Shown in pieces: positions 24,042 to 32,483 of a stretch of 64,000 nt of DNA. How positions within the stretch are numbered: the stretch's first letter is position 1; each line of letters opens with the position of its first letter. This DNA is from Elusimicrobiales bacterium. GTDB taxonomy: Bacteria > Elusimicrobiota > Elusimicrobia > Elusimicrobiales > UBA9959. Both the position numbers and the translations under genes were made by a program. The DNA lies in NCBI GenBank assembly GCA_028688015.1, contig JAQTZB010000005.1, positions 114,028 through 178,027 on the forward strand, written 5' to 3'. The notes below the pieces were generated by a model that saw nothing but the letters and a program-made list of their open reading frames with translations, was not told where the DNA came from and searched no databases.

Positions 24042-25373
24042 ATGAAAAAGACCAAGAACGAGAAAGTTAACATCTGCATGGTGGGGGCCGGTTACGTCGG
24101 CCTGGTCAGCGGCGCCTGCCTGGCCGAGCTCGGCCACCGCGTCGTCTGCGTGGACAACGACCCCGCGAAGATAAAGCTGCTCGAAGGTGGCGTCATGCCC
24201 ATCTACGAGGACGACCTGGAGCGGGTCGTAAAGAAGAACGTAAAGGCGGGCCGCCTGCACTTCGCCAATTCCGTAAAGGACGGCATGCACCACGGCGGCC
24301 ACCGCGCCGAAGCCGTGTTCATCGCCGTAGGCACCCCCCCGCGCGAGGACGGCTCGGCCGACCTCTCCGCCATCGAGAAGGTTTCCGCCGAAGTGGCCAA
24401 GAACATGACCGACTACACGATCATCGTGGAGAAATCCACGGTGCCCGTGGCCACCTGCGACTGGATCGACAAGACCGTCAAGCGCTATAACAAGCACCAT
24501 ATCCCCTTCGACGTGGCCTCCAACCCGGAGTTCCTGCGCGAGGGCACCGCCGTGTGGGACTTCCTGGAGCCCGACCGCGTGGTAGTGGGCGTGAGCTCCA
24601 AGCAGGCCGAGGCGGTGATGCGCCGCGTCTACAAGCCCATGAAGGGCGCGCCGATCGTGGTCACCAGCGTCAAGAGCGCGGAGCTCATCAAGCACGCCTC
24701 CAACTCGTTCCTGTCCACCAAGATCTCGTTCATCAACGCCGTCGCCAACGTCTGCGAGAAGACCGGCGCCAACGTGGAGGACGTGGCCCGCGGCATGGGC
24801 CTCGACAAGCGCATAGGCGCCTCCTTCCTCAAGGCCGGCATCGGCTTCGGCGGCTTCTGCTTCCCCAAGGACCTCGAGGCCTTCTACTGGCTGAGCTCGC
24901 AGGTCGGCTACGACTTCGCGCTGCTCAAGACCGTCAAGGACATCAACGAGGGCCAGAAGCTGTGGCTGGTGAAGAAGGTGGAGGAGGAGCTGTGGAACCT
25001 GGAGGGCAAGACCGTGGCGCTGCTGGGCCTGGCCTTCAAGCCTGAGACCGACGACATGCGCTTCGCCCCCGTGATAGACATCGTCCGCGAGCTGCTCAAG
25101 CGCGGCGCCAAGGTGCGCGGCTTCGACCCCATCTCCCAGGAGAACGCGAAGAAGACCATCAAGGGCATCTACTTCGCCAAGGACGAATACGACTGCGTGA
25201 AGGGCGCCGACTGCGTCTGCCTGGTCACCGAGTGGAAGCAGTTCGGCAAGCTCGACCAGAAGAAGCTGCTCGCGCTGGTCGCCCATCCCACCATGGTGGA
25301 CGGCCGCAACCTCTACGACCCCGCCAGGATGCGCGAGCTCGGCTGGACCTACAAATCCGTCGGCAGGCCTTAA
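24042..25373 (+). CDS. ugd: UDP-glucose 6-dehydrogenase
   Basis: The 443-residue enzyme oxidises UDP-glucose to UDP-glucuronate with NAD. The Rossmann motif is ICMVGAGYVGLVSG, followed by VAVGTPP-like AVGTPPRED, the NPEFLREGTAVWDFL substrate loop, and the catalytic GIGFGGFCFPKDLEAF with Cys273. The C-terminal UDP-binding domain includes GLAFKPETDDMRFAP. It belongs to the Ugd/TuaD group and could feed the glycan cluster at 48-61 kb. The Shine-Dalgarno GGAGCG lies 14 bp after the membrane protein gene. Confidence 0.96.
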   Translation: MKKTKNEKVNICMVGAGYVGLVSGACLAELGHRVVCVDNDPAKIKLLEGGVMPIYEDDLERVVKKNVKAGRLHFANSVKDGMHHGGHRAEAVFIAVGTPPREDGSADLSAIEKVSAEVAKNMTDYTIIVEKSTVPVATCDWIDKTVKRYNKHHIPFDVASNPEFLREGTAVWDFLEPDRVVVGVSSKQAEAVMRRVYKPMKGAPIVVTSVKSAELIKHASNSFLSTKISFINAVANVCEKTGANVEDVARGMGLDKRIGASFLKAGIGFGGFCFPKDLEAFYWLSSQVGYDFALLKTVKDINEGQKLWLVKKVEEELWNLEGKTVALLGLAFKPETDDMRFAPVIDIVRELLKRGAKVRGFDPISQENAKKTIKGIYFAKDEYDCVKGADCVCLVTEWKQFGKLDQKKLLALVAHPTMVDGRNLYDPARMRELGWTYKSVGRP

Positions 25374-25385
25374 GCCCGCTGTCCT

Positions 25386-25425
25386 AAAAAAAACCGGCCG
25401 GGGAAACCCGGCCGGTTTTTTATTT
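25386..25425. terminator. Bidirectional intrinsic terminator
   Basis: An AAACCGGCCGGG stem pairs with CCCGGCCGGTTT around GAAA, with A-run and T-run flanks, between the converging ugd and S9 peptidase genes. Confidence 0.9.
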
Positions 25426-25437
25426 TCCAGTGGCGCG

Positions 25438-27843
25438 TCAGGGCTTCTTCAGGTACTTCTCGAAGAAACGGTCCTGCTCCCAGAGCAGGTGCAGGATGTT
25501 CTCTTTGGCCTCGTAGCCATGCGATTCTTTGGGCAGCAGCACCATGCGCACCGGCGCGCCCAGCCCCTTAAGCGCCTGGAAATAGCGCTCGGTCTGCAGC
25601 GTGAAGGTGCCCGGGTTATTGTCCGCGTCGCCGTGGACCAGGAGCAGCGGCGCCTTCATCTTGTCGGCCGTCATGAACGGCGACATGCCGTTGTAGGTCT
25701 CGGGCGTGTCCCAGTAGTTGCGCTGCTCGCCCTGGAAGCCGAAGGGCGTCAGCGTGCGGTTATAGGCGCCGCTGCGCGCCACGCCGCAGGCGAACAGCCT
25801 GGTATGCGTCAGCAGGTTGGCCACCATGAAGGCGCCGTAGGAATGCCCGCCCACGCAGACGCGCGCGCGGTCAACGGCGCCGGTCTTTGCGGCCGCGTCT
25901 ATGGCCGCCTCGGCGTTGGCCTTCAGCTGCTTGATGAAGGTATCGTTGGGCTCCTTCTTGCCCGCGCCCACTATCGGGAACGAGGCGTTGTCCAGCACGG
26001 CGTAGCCGCGCGTCACCCAGTAGACGAAAGAGCCGTAATGCGGGTAGGTGAAGTCGTTGGGGTTCTTGGCGCTCTGCCCGGCGCTGTCCTTGTCCTTGAA
26101 CTCCTGCGGGTAGGCGGTGATGAGCAGCGGCAGCTTCTCCTTCTTGGAGGCGTCGTAGCCCAGCGGCAGGTAGAGCGTCCCCGACAGCTCCACCCCGTCC
26201 TTGCGCTTGTACTTGATGACCTCCTTGCGTACGTCCTTGATGCTTTCGAACGGGTTGGGGAACCGCGTCAGCTGCGTCAGTTCCCCGGTCTTGATGTTGC
26301 GGAAGTAATAATTAGGGTACTCGTTCCTGGACTGGATCCAGGTCAGCAGCTTGCCCGCCGCGGCGTCCTCCAGCGAGACCAGCTCCTCTTTCCTGTCGGC
26401 CAGGGCGGACCGGTACAGCCGGACCGCCTTGCGCGACTTCAGGCTGAACTCGTCGAGAAAAGGGAACTGCCCCTCCTTGGTGTAGCCGTCGCCCAGCAGG
26501 AAGGCGCTGCCCCCCTCCAGCAGCAGCACGCGGCGGCCGGCCGAGTTCCTCTTGGTTTCGAACTCGCCGGGGTCCGAGTAAATGTCCTGGTAGTTCCGGT
26601 CGTAGATGACCTCGGGCTGCGCGCCCGGCTTCGAAGGGTCCAGCAGGTAGGTCTTCAGGTTGCGCGTGTCATACCAGGAGTCGTAGGCGATAGCCGTTGT
26701 CTCGTCGCCCCAGGTGATGCCCCCGTAGCGCTGCCGCGTCTTGAGCAGGGACACCGGCGCCTTGTCGAAGGGCGCGTCCCAGAGGAAGACCTCGTCGCGG
26801 AAGTCAGCCTTCGCGGCCTGGTCGCCGCCGTCGAGCGCCTCCGCGTAGCACAGCGTGGCGGGCTTGTCCGCGCGCCACTCCATGCTCCTGCGCCCCTTCC
26901 TGACCGAAGAGAAGCCCTTGGGCATCACTTCGTTCAGCGGGACCTCGTTGACCGTCTTGACCTCTTTGCCGGCCAGGTCGTAGACCACGGACTTGAAGGG
27001 GAAGCGCGACAGCGGCACTATGTAGGAGAAGGGGCGCAGCAGCGTGGTAACCAGCACGTACGCGCCGTCGGGAGAAACGCTCTCCCCCGCGTACATGGCG
27101 GCGGGCTTGAACAGCTCCGTTTTACCTTCGAGCGACACCTTGTGCAGCTCGGAGGTCACCAGCGCCTCGAAGTTGGCCTCGTCCAGCGGGTTCTTCAGCA
27201 GGTCCTGGTAGGTGCGGTTCTGCGAAACTTTGCCGTCGCTCTCGGAAACGGTCGGTCCCTTCGGCAGCTCTTTTTTGGCGTCGAGCAGGGCCGGACGGCC
27301 GGCGGGCAGCACTCTCGCCAGGAGGGTCCGGTTGTCGTCCAGCCAGGTCAGCGGCGACCCGAGGTTGGCGTTCAGCACGGGCCCGGTCAGCCTGGCCGCC
27401 CTGGCCGAGGCTACGTCCAGCACCCAGAGCTCCACCCCGGAGGCCGCGGTGTGGGTGAACGCGATCTTATTCTCGTCCCTGGACCAGGAGATATTGGTTA
27501 TCTTGGGCGACGGCGGCAGGCCTTCCACCTGTACCTCCTCGCCGCCGTCCACCTTCCTTACCTTCAGGTTATTAATGTAACTGACCATGCTTGAAATATT
27601 GGTGACGGGGTTAATGCGCAGGCCGGCCAGGCGCAGCTCTTCCTGGTTAAGTTCCTCCAGCGACTTGTATGCGTTCCTGTAGGACAGCAGCATGTAATCT
27701 TTCTTCGAATCCATGCTGACCGACGGGGCCCGCTGGTAATCGGCCAGCGCCAGGATCTCGGGCGGCGGCAGTTGGTAAGGCAGCCCCTCCTGGGCGGCGG
27801 CGGGCAGGGCGGCGAACAGCAGAACAAAAAGCGCGTGTTTCAT
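25438..27843 (-). CDS. Exported S9 family peptidase (glutamyl endopeptidase-like, S9D)
   Basis: The 801-residue protein starts with a signal peptide (MKHALFVLLFAALPAAA) at an ATG with AGGGG upstream; a longer reading from 27867 is less likely. Residues 100-480 form a beta-propeller-like region. The C-terminal alpha/beta hydrolase has VCVGGHSYGAFMVANLL with nucleophile Ser668, LLVHGDADNN with the Asp, and PKESHGYEAKEN with the His. The sequence around the Ser resembles S9D glutamyl endopeptidases more than prolyl oligopeptidase. It probably trims peptides in the periplasm and ends a run of secreted peptidase genes. Confidence 0.93.
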   Translation of the reverse strand: MKHALFVLLFAALPAAAQEGLPYQLPPPEILALADYQRAPSVSMDSKKDYMLLSYRNAYKSLEELNQEELRLAGLRINPVTNISSMVSYINNLKVRKVDGGEEVQVEGLPPSPKITNISWSRDENKIAFTHTAASGVELWVLDVASARAARLTGPVLNANLGSPLTWLDDNRTLLARVLPAGRPALLDAKKELPKGPTVSESDGKVSQNRTYQDLLKNPLDEANFEALVTSELHKVSLEGKTELFKPAAMYAGESVSPDGAYVLVTTLLRPFSYIVPLSRFPFKSVVYDLAGKEVKTVNEVPLNEVMPKGFSSVRKGRRSMEWRADKPATLCYAEALDGGDQAAKADFRDEVFLWDAPFDKAPVSLLKTRQRYGGITWGDETTAIAYDSWYDTRNLKTYLLDPSKPGAQPEVIYDRNYQDIYSDPGEFETKRNSAGRRVLLLEGGSAFLLGDGYTKEGQFPFLDEFSLKSRKAVRLYRSALADRKEELVSLEDAAAGKLLTWIQSRNEYPNYYFRNIKTGELTQLTRFPNPFESIKDVRKEVIKYKRKDGVELSGTLYLPLGYDASKKEKLPLLITAYPQEFKDKDSAGQSAKNPNDFTYPHYGSFVYWVTRGYAVLDNASFPIVGAGKKEPNDTFIKQLKANAEAAIDAAAKTGAVDRARVCVGGHSYGAFMVANLLTHTRLFACGVARSGAYNRTLTPFGFQGEQRNYWDTPETYNGMSPFMTADKMKAPLLLVHGDADNNPGTFTLQTERYFQALKGLGAPVRMVLLPKESHGYEAKENILHLLWEQDRFFEKYLKKP

Positions 27844-27899
27844 ATTTTCCCCTATAGAAGCTGGCATCTGCCTATATCATAACTAAAACTGCCGCCGCT

Positions 27900-27938
27900 G
27901 GACAAAAAAAGACCGCCCGCGGGGGCGGGCGGTCTCTG
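27900..27938 (-). terminator. Intrinsic terminator of C11 gene 1
   Basis: GACCGCCCGC (27911-27920) pairs with its complement at 27925-27934. On the minus strand a run of seven T residues follows. Confidence 0.85.
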
Positions 27939-27954
27939 TCTCGAACTTCGGTGT

Positions 27955-29226
27955 TTACTGGGCCAGCCAGCCGATGAACTCGTCCCAGTTGGAATACTTG
28001 GCCCACTGCAGGTCGGCGTAATGCGCCGGGGCGGCCGTACCGGGCAGGTATACCGCTATGCCGTGCGCGTTATCATACAGCTCGGGGCCCCACCAGCCGC
28101 CGTCGCTGTTGTTGGTGCGGTTGTGCATGACCAGGCTGCCCTTGATGTAGGCGTTCAGCGCCTCGCCGGTCTTCTTCACCTCGGGGCTGGCGGTCTTGGC
28201 CAGCACCAGCTGCGTGAAGTGGTAGAAGTCCTTGTTCTCGGGGTAGGCGAAGCTCTGCGCGCCGGCCAGGGCTTCCTTGGCCAGGTCCTTCTCGCCCGCC
28301 TGCGTTATCGCGTAGGCAAAGGCGTTGGAGAGGTCCAGCAGGCCGTTGATGGCCGAGGACTTTATGTAGCTCTGCGTCGAGGCCTGGTCGAGCTGCTGGT
28401 AATGGTCGCTGTAGGCGTCCACGGCGACTTTGGCCACCTCTTCGGCGGTCATGTTGCCCTTGGCCACTATCGGGCCCAGGAAGGTGTCGTAAGTGTAGCC
28501 GTCGCCGGGCTCGGTCTCTTCGGAACCCACTATATACTGCGTGTAATCCTTGATCTCGTAGACCACTTCGGCCATCTGCATCAGGCAGGCGTCGGAGCCG
28601 TACACGTCCACGCCGCCCATTTCCTTGAGCGCCAGGCCCAGCTGCGGGGTGGTGATGTGGTTGCCGGTCTCGTCGTCGTAGGAGATGCCCTTGGTTTCGC
28701 CGGGCACGCTCTTTATCCAGCCGGCGCCGTGGTTCCAGACAATGATCATGTACTTCTTGGCGGGATACTTGGCCTTCGCCCAGTTGGCGAAATCGGCCAG
28801 GTGCTTGTAGTCGCCCATGTCCACCTTGGCCAGTTCTTCGACTATAGGCGAGGTGACCTTGGAAACGTCGTTGTCCTTCTTCACCAGGTAGCGGCGGGAG
28901 GTTTTCCAGTCGCCGTCGGAGGAATCGAAGCCGTTGATGCGGGCCAGCTCCACCACAATGTTGACCTTGTCGGAAGAGCCCACCTGCTCCATCTCGTTCA
29001 TATCCTTGAGGCCGTACTGCTCGAGGTTGTTCTTGGCGTTGATGAAGACCATGATGGTCCATTCTTTCTGCGCGGCGGCCTTATCCAGGGCCGGCGCGGG
29101 CACGGGGAGTTCAAGCTTGGCTATCTCGTCCCCCAGGTTGAACTTGCCGCCGTCGAAATCAACCGCGGCCAGCGCGAGCCGGGCCGAGAACGACAGGGCG
29201 AGTACCGCTATAGCTAACTTCTTCAT
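27955..29226 (-). CDS. Clostripain-like C11 cysteine peptidase 1
   Basis: The 423-residue preprotein has a signal peptide (MKKLAIAVLALSFSARLALA), a short linker and a full C11 domain. It starts at EWTIMVFINAKNNLEQ, with catalytic His166 in MIIVWNHGAGW and Cys214 in VYGSDACLMQMAEVV. YIVGSEETEPGDGYTY follows, as in the other three copies. C11 enzymes usually cut after Arg or Lys and self-process. It has its own Shine-Dalgarno (GGAGG) and promoter. It is closest to copy 4 (shared ISYDDETGNHITTPQLGLAL, split here). Confidence 0.95.
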   Translation of the reverse strand: MKKLAIAVLALSFSARLALAAVDFDGGKFNLGDEIAKLELPVPAPALDKAAAQKEWTIMVFINAKNNLEQYGLKDMNEMEQVGSSDKVNIVVELARINGFDSSDGDWKTSRRYLVKKDNDVSKVTSPIVEELAKVDMGDYKHLADFANWAKAKYPAKKYMIIVWNHGAGWIKSVPGETKGISYDDETGNHITTPQLGLALKEMGGVDVYGSDACLMQMAEVVYEIKDYTQYIVGSEETEPGDGYTYDTFLGPIVAKGNMTAEEVAKVAVDAYSDHYQQLDQASTQSYIKSSAINGLLDLSNAFAYAITQAGEKDLAKEALAGAQSFAYPENKDFYHFTQLVLAKTASPEVKKTGEALNAYIKGSLVMHNRTNNSDGGWWGPELYDNAHGIAVYLPGTAAPAHYADLQWAKYSNWDEFIGWLAQ

Positions 29227-29268
29227 TCTGCCTCCGTTGTCCCCCGGGTATTCAAGGGAACAATTAAT

Positions 29269-29287
29269 AGTTTATACCCAAAGGGTA
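29269..29287 (-). promoter_or_regulatory. Promoter region of C11 gene 1 with palindrome
   Basis: The minus strand has the extended -10 TAAACTATT, preceded directly by the perfect palindrome TACCC-TTT-GGGTA (29275-29287). No good -35 is seen at 17 bp, so the palindrome may be an activator or repressor site. The 5' leader is about 40 nt. Confidence 0.55.
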
Positions 29288-29318
29288 CAAAATCCTTTAT
29301 CCGGATATCAATGCGGGA

Positions 29319-30365
29319 TCAGGCGGACAGCTGCGCCGCCAGCGTCAGTTCTTCGGCGCGGCGGGCGTAGCCGTCGTGGGGAGTTGAGGGCGGGTTCGCC
29401 AGGTGGGCGCGGACTACGGCAGGCAGGTACTCCCGCGGCCCGCGGGTCTTGAACCCGAGCGCGAAGGCGGCCGAAGGGTCCAGCCGCGAGCACCAGCGGC
29501 CCCAGTAGGGGGCGCAGGTGTCGGCCAGGCCGGCGGCGGCCAGGGCGGCGGCGCTTACGGGCACAAAATTTGGCTTAAGGCCTGCGCCGGCCGCGGCGAG
29601 TTCCAGGAATTCTTTAAGCGAGGTTTCGCCCGGCTGGGCCAGGTTCAGCGCCGGGAGTGCGGGCCAGGCGGGCATGCCGGCCAGCCGCAGCAGCGCGGCC
29701 GCGGCGTCGCCGGCGTAAATGAAGCTTACCGGCTGGACGCCGCCTTCGGGCAGCAGCACCGGGCCGCCGTCCCGCAGGCGCTGCAGCCAGGCCCACAGGC
29801 GCCGGGAAGCCTGGCCGTCGGCCTCTCCCTGCACCACGGGCAGCCGCAGCGCCAGCGCGGGCACGCCTCGCTCCTTTGAGAACCTCAACAGCGCGGCCTC
29901 GGCCGCCCTCTTACCCACCCCGTAATTCCATTCGCGCCAGTCGCGCGTCTCCCGCGGGGGTTCCGGCATAAGGGGCGCTTGCGAGTCAGCCTCGCCGTAG
30001 GGCTGGCGCCGGTTATCAGTGACAAGGTAAACCTGACCTGTGGAGATCATCGCGAGGCGGCCGGGGATGAAGCCGGGAACGGAGAAAAGGCCGGCTACGT
30101 CTTCGCCGGTATAGGCCAGGAAATCTACGGTAAGATCGAAAGTTTTGCCGCGCAGCGCGGCGGCCAGCGCGGCAGGGTCCTTGCGGTCCGCCAGCAGCGT
30201 TGACAGGCCCGGGTGCTCCGGCAACGCCCTCGTACCACGGGACAGAACTGTCACGGAATGCCCGGCGGCCAGGAACGCCCCGCGCGCCGCCCCGCTCAGC
30301 AGCCCGGAGCCGCCCAGCAGGAGCACGTTCAGTTTTTTTGCCATGCGTTCCGTTTGAACATTCAT
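29319..30365 (-). CDS. NAD-dependent epimerase/dehydratase (extended SDR)
   Basis: The 348-residue protein begins after an AGGGG Shine-Dalgarno and has the nucleotide loop LLGGSGLLSGAARGAF. It also has a catalytic-type STGQVYLVTDN strand and WNYGVGKRAAEAALL with the Y-x3-K pair. The second half looks like a substrate domain (VLLPEGGVQPVSFIYAGDAAAALL). The fold resembles sugar-nucleotide epimerases and chloroplast RNA-binding CSP41-type SDRs. It lies 63 bp after the GNAT gene on the same strand, so it may belong to the peptide/MFS/GNAT transcript. Substrate unknown. Confidence 0.85.
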   Translation of the reverse strand: MNVQTERMAKKLNVLLLGGSGLLSGAARGAFLAAGHSVTVLSRGTRALPEHPGLSTLLADRKDPAALAAALRGKTFDLTVDFLAYTGEDVAGLFSVPGFIPGRLAMISTGQVYLVTDNRRQPYGEADSQAPLMPEPPRETRDWREWNYGVGKRAAEAALLRFSKERGVPALALRLPVVQGEADGQASRRLWAWLQRLRDGGPVLLPEGGVQPVSFIYAGDAAAALLRLAGMPAWPALPALNLAQPGETSLKEFLELAAAGAGLKPNFVPVSAAALAAAGLADTCAPYWGRWCSRLDPSAAFALGFKTRGPREYLPAVVRAHLANPPSTPHDGYARRAEELTLAAQLSA

Positions 30366-30428
30366 CAGACCCCTGGCGCGGGCTTGCCGCTCAGCTTGGC
30401 GGCGCGTGCCGGAGCGGGCCCCGGCCGC

Positions 30429-30917
30429 TCAACTCCGTGAAAAATACAGATACCTGTCCACGATTTTAAAACCCAGGGAGAGGTACAGCTTGAGCGCGGC
30501 GGAGTTGTCTTCCCAGGTCTGTATAAAGAAACTATTCCGCTGCTTCGAGCGGAGCAATTCCCGCAGGAAGGCGCGGCCAAGCCCGGCCCCCCGGTATTCT
30601 TTTTTTATGAACAGGTCGAAAATTCCCACGAACTTCCCGGAAGTCAACAGGTTCACCCTGCCGGCCTCGGCTTGCCCCTTGAAGAACTTGACGGGCGAGA
30701 AATCCCCCGCGGTAAAGTCCCTGTTGGCGTCGGACTGCCGGACCTTTACCGTCTTTGCAGTTAGCCCGCCGGCCGGGAGCGCCCTCAGAAGCAGGTAATT
30801 GAAATCGCTGGAGGTGTTATGCCGGCTGGAAACGCGCAGGCCGCTTTTGCGCCGCGCCAGTTTGCAGCCTATATGTTCCAGCCAGACGCTTTCCAGCCCG
30901 TAGATCCCTTCGAGCAT
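30429..30917 (-). CDS. GNAT family N-acetyltransferase in the MFS operon
   Basis: The 162-residue protein has a typical C-terminal GNAT half: FDLFIKKEYRGAGLGRAFL with the acetyl-CoA loop, then QTWEDNSAALKLYLSLGF. The N-terminal half (GLESVWLEHIGCKLARRKSG) is less conserved and should form the substrate pocket. It starts 3 bp after the MFS stop, so the two are translated from one message. In such pairs the acetyltransferase often modifies or detoxifies the exported compound, but that is inference here. Confidence 0.88.
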   Translation of the reverse strand: MLEGIYGLESVWLEHIGCKLARRKSGLRVSSRHNTSSDFNYLLLRALPAGGLTAKTVKVRQSDANRDFTAGDFSPVKFFKGQAEAGRVNLLTSGKFVGIFDLFIKKEYRGAGLGRAFLRELLRSKQRNSFFIQTWEDNSAALKLYLSLGFKIVDRYLYFSRS

Positions 30918-30920
30918 AGG

Positions 30921-32159
30921 CTAGCCGGCCTCCGCCGTTATCCCGCGGTTGCGCTTGCCCGCCACGAAAACGGTCAGCACGCTGGCTACTATCAGCGCGA
31001 AGACCACCACCCCGGTACCCACGCTGACGGCGCAGAGCTTTTCCCCGATAACCATGCCTATCGGGGCGGCGATGAGCACGACCATGTCCACCACGCCGAG
31101 CATGCGGCCCCTTATCTGCGAAGGCAGGCTGGAAACGAAGTGGCTGTAATAAGGCTGCGTCAGGGAATCCGAGAAACCGTAGGCGAAATACGCCACCAGG
31201 ACCGTCACTACGGGCGCCAGCGGGATCAGGATCAGCAGCAGAGAGATCACGGTCCCGGCCAGGCCGAGGATGAAGCACCTCGAGACCCGGTGGCCGTACT
31301 TCCCGACCACGCCCAGCCCCAGCACCTCGCCCACGGCTATCGTGCTGCGCAGCACCCCGAGGTACGCCGCGCCGTAACCGGAATTGCCGGAAAGCATGTA
31401 CGGGAACACGTTGGGGACATAGCCGTACACCAGGTTCAGGAAAAATACGTTGCCGCAGAAAGCCAGGACGAACCTGTCCGAAAGGATGTTCTTGTCCACG
31501 AAGGCCCAGGAATCCCTGAGGAGGCCGGCACTCAGGCGCGCGGACGGTTCCGCCTCCGGGCGCGGCGCGCCCTTTGCCTCGGCCGGCATATAGCTCCGGA
31601 GGCTGTAGAAGACGGCCGCCGAGAACAGGAAAGTCAGGGCGTCCAGGCTTACGGCCAGGCGCAGCGGCAGCACGGCGACCAGCACGCCGGCCAGCGCGGC
31701 GCCGAAGAAATTTATGGTCCTTACGCTGCCGGAGATCAGCGCCTGCGCCTTTATAAAATCGGCCTTGGGCACGTTGTCGGCGAAGAAAGAGCTGAAGGCG
31801 TTGGAGAACAGCACGCCGAGGAAGGTCTTGACGATGAACAAAGCCACGAAGAGCGGGATGGCCCCGTTCCCCGCCGCGTCAAAGAAAAGGAAGGCCGCGG
31901 CTACCGCCGCCGACAGCAGGTCCGTAGCGATTATTATCTTCCGCCGGCTGAAGGTGTCGGAGATCTTCCCCGCGAACACCGCGAACAGGGACTTCAACAC
32001 GAAAGAGCCGCCGAGGGCGTACACTATGACCTTCAGGTCCTTGAACCGGGAGTACAGGGACCAGGTGACGAAGATATCGAAGAAGATATCCCCGAACACG
32101 GAGACGATCCTGGCGAGCCAGAGCCTTGAGATGATGCGGTTCTTAATTAGTCGCCGCAT
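30921..32159 (-). CDS. MFS transporter (exporter-like)
   Basis: The 412-residue protein has twelve predicted helices in two halves. Family signs are the loop after helix 2 (AGKISDTFSRRKIIIATDLL), a long central linker (PAEAKGAPRPEAEPSARLSA) and GVLRSTIAVGEVLGLGVVGKYGHR in the second half. It resembles the MFS_3/enterobactin-exporter group, which pumps small molecules or peptides out. The start overlaps the end of a short Cys-rich reading frame by 17 bp. That arrangement makes the small product, or a compound derived from it, a plausible cargo. Confidence 0.88.
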   Translation of the reverse strand: MRRLIKNRIISRLWLARIVSVFGDIFFDIFVTWSLYSRFKDLKVIVYALGGSFVLKSLFAVFAGKISDTFSRRKIIIATDLLSAAVAAAFLFFDAAGNGAIPLFVALFIVKTFLGVLFSNAFSSFFADNVPKADFIKAQALISGSVRTINFFGAALAGVLVAVLPLRLAVSLDALTFLFSAAVFYSLRSYMPAEAKGAPRPEAEPSARLSAGLLRDSWAFVDKNILSDRFVLAFCGNVFFLNLVYGYVPNVFPYMLSGNSGYGAAYLGVLRSTIAVGEVLGLGVVGKYGHRVSRCFILGLAGTVISLLLILIPLAPVVTVLVAYFAYGFSDSLTQPYYSHFVSSLPSQIRGRMLGVVDMVVLIAAPIGMVIGEKLCAVSVGTGVVVFALIVASVLTVFVAGKRNRGITAEAG

Positions 32160-32291
32160 GATACCGGATCACCTTGGAATAGAAGTAATTGAGCAGCTGT
32201 ATGTAATACACGCAGCCGGACTTGCAGAAGTGCTTCTCCGCCCTGAAATGCTCCGCCCGGCAGCCGCCGCCTTGTTCATAACGTTTTTCAT
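32143..32291 (-). pseudogene. Short Cys/His-rich peptide gene, apparently frameshifted
   Basis: An ATG at 32291 with AGGGG (32298-32302) opens a 40-codon frame (MKNVMNKAAAAG..., stop at 32169). Base use points to a different frame further in. Read -1, codons almost all end in G or C and give GCRAEHFRAEKHFCKSGC followed by VYYIQLLNYFYSKVIRYHA, stopping at 32143, 17 bp inside the MFS gene. That frame has no start codon of its own. A one-base indel after codon 6-10 would join the two into a peptide of about 50 residues. So it is a frameshifted gene, an assembly error or an unusual shift site. The upstream region matches that of the peptide gene at 63553. Confidence 0.6.
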
Positions 32292-32324
32292 TGTATTCCC
32301 CTTAATTTGAGTTTTACTGCTATA

Positions 32325-32344
32325 CCCAATAAGGAGCAATTTTT
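32325..32344 (-). promoter_or_regulatory. Conserved box upstream of the short peptide gene
   Basis: The minus strand reads AAAATTGCTCCTTATTGGG, 33 nt before the ATG at 32291. The same sequence with one change lies 37 nt before the ATGs of the repeated peptide gene at 63553 and 63937. TTGACA lies about 7 nt further upstream. Confidence 0.6.
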
Positions 32345-32387
32345 ATGTCAACTATTATATTAACAGATTTGGGAAGTGCGTTACCAT

Positions 32388-32470
32388 TACACCCCTGCGG
32401 CCTTCAAACAAAGAGGCGCAGGGGTGCGGGCACATAAAAAGGGCCGGCGGTTAAGCCGGCCCTTTTCTCT
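32388..32470 (-). terminator. Inverted repeat and terminator after C11 gene 2
   Basis: A GGCCGGC stem around GGTTAA pairs with GCCGGCC (about 32444-32463), and on the minus strand CTTTTT follows. Next to it lies a second hairpin, CACCCCTGCG with its near complement, around 32389-32430. The same GGCCGGCGGTTAAGCCGGCC terminator recurs after C11 genes 3 and 4, so gene and terminator were duplicated together. Confidence 0.75.
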
Positions 32471-32483
32471 GCTTAAGTTCCTG

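Noticed and set aside
25489..27594. 701-codon plus-strand frame opposite the S9 peptidase
   Set aside because: Shadow of the S9 gene. No family motif, no ribosome site, and biased composition (Gln, Gly, Val, Arg).
32280..32291. Programmed -1 frameshift on ATGAAAAAC at the start of the short peptide gene
   Set aside because: The A-rich run resembles a slippery heptamer, but in the zero frame the base before AAA AAC is G, so tRNA re-pairing would be poor, and a shift at codon 2-3 would be unusual. An indel is the simpler reading.
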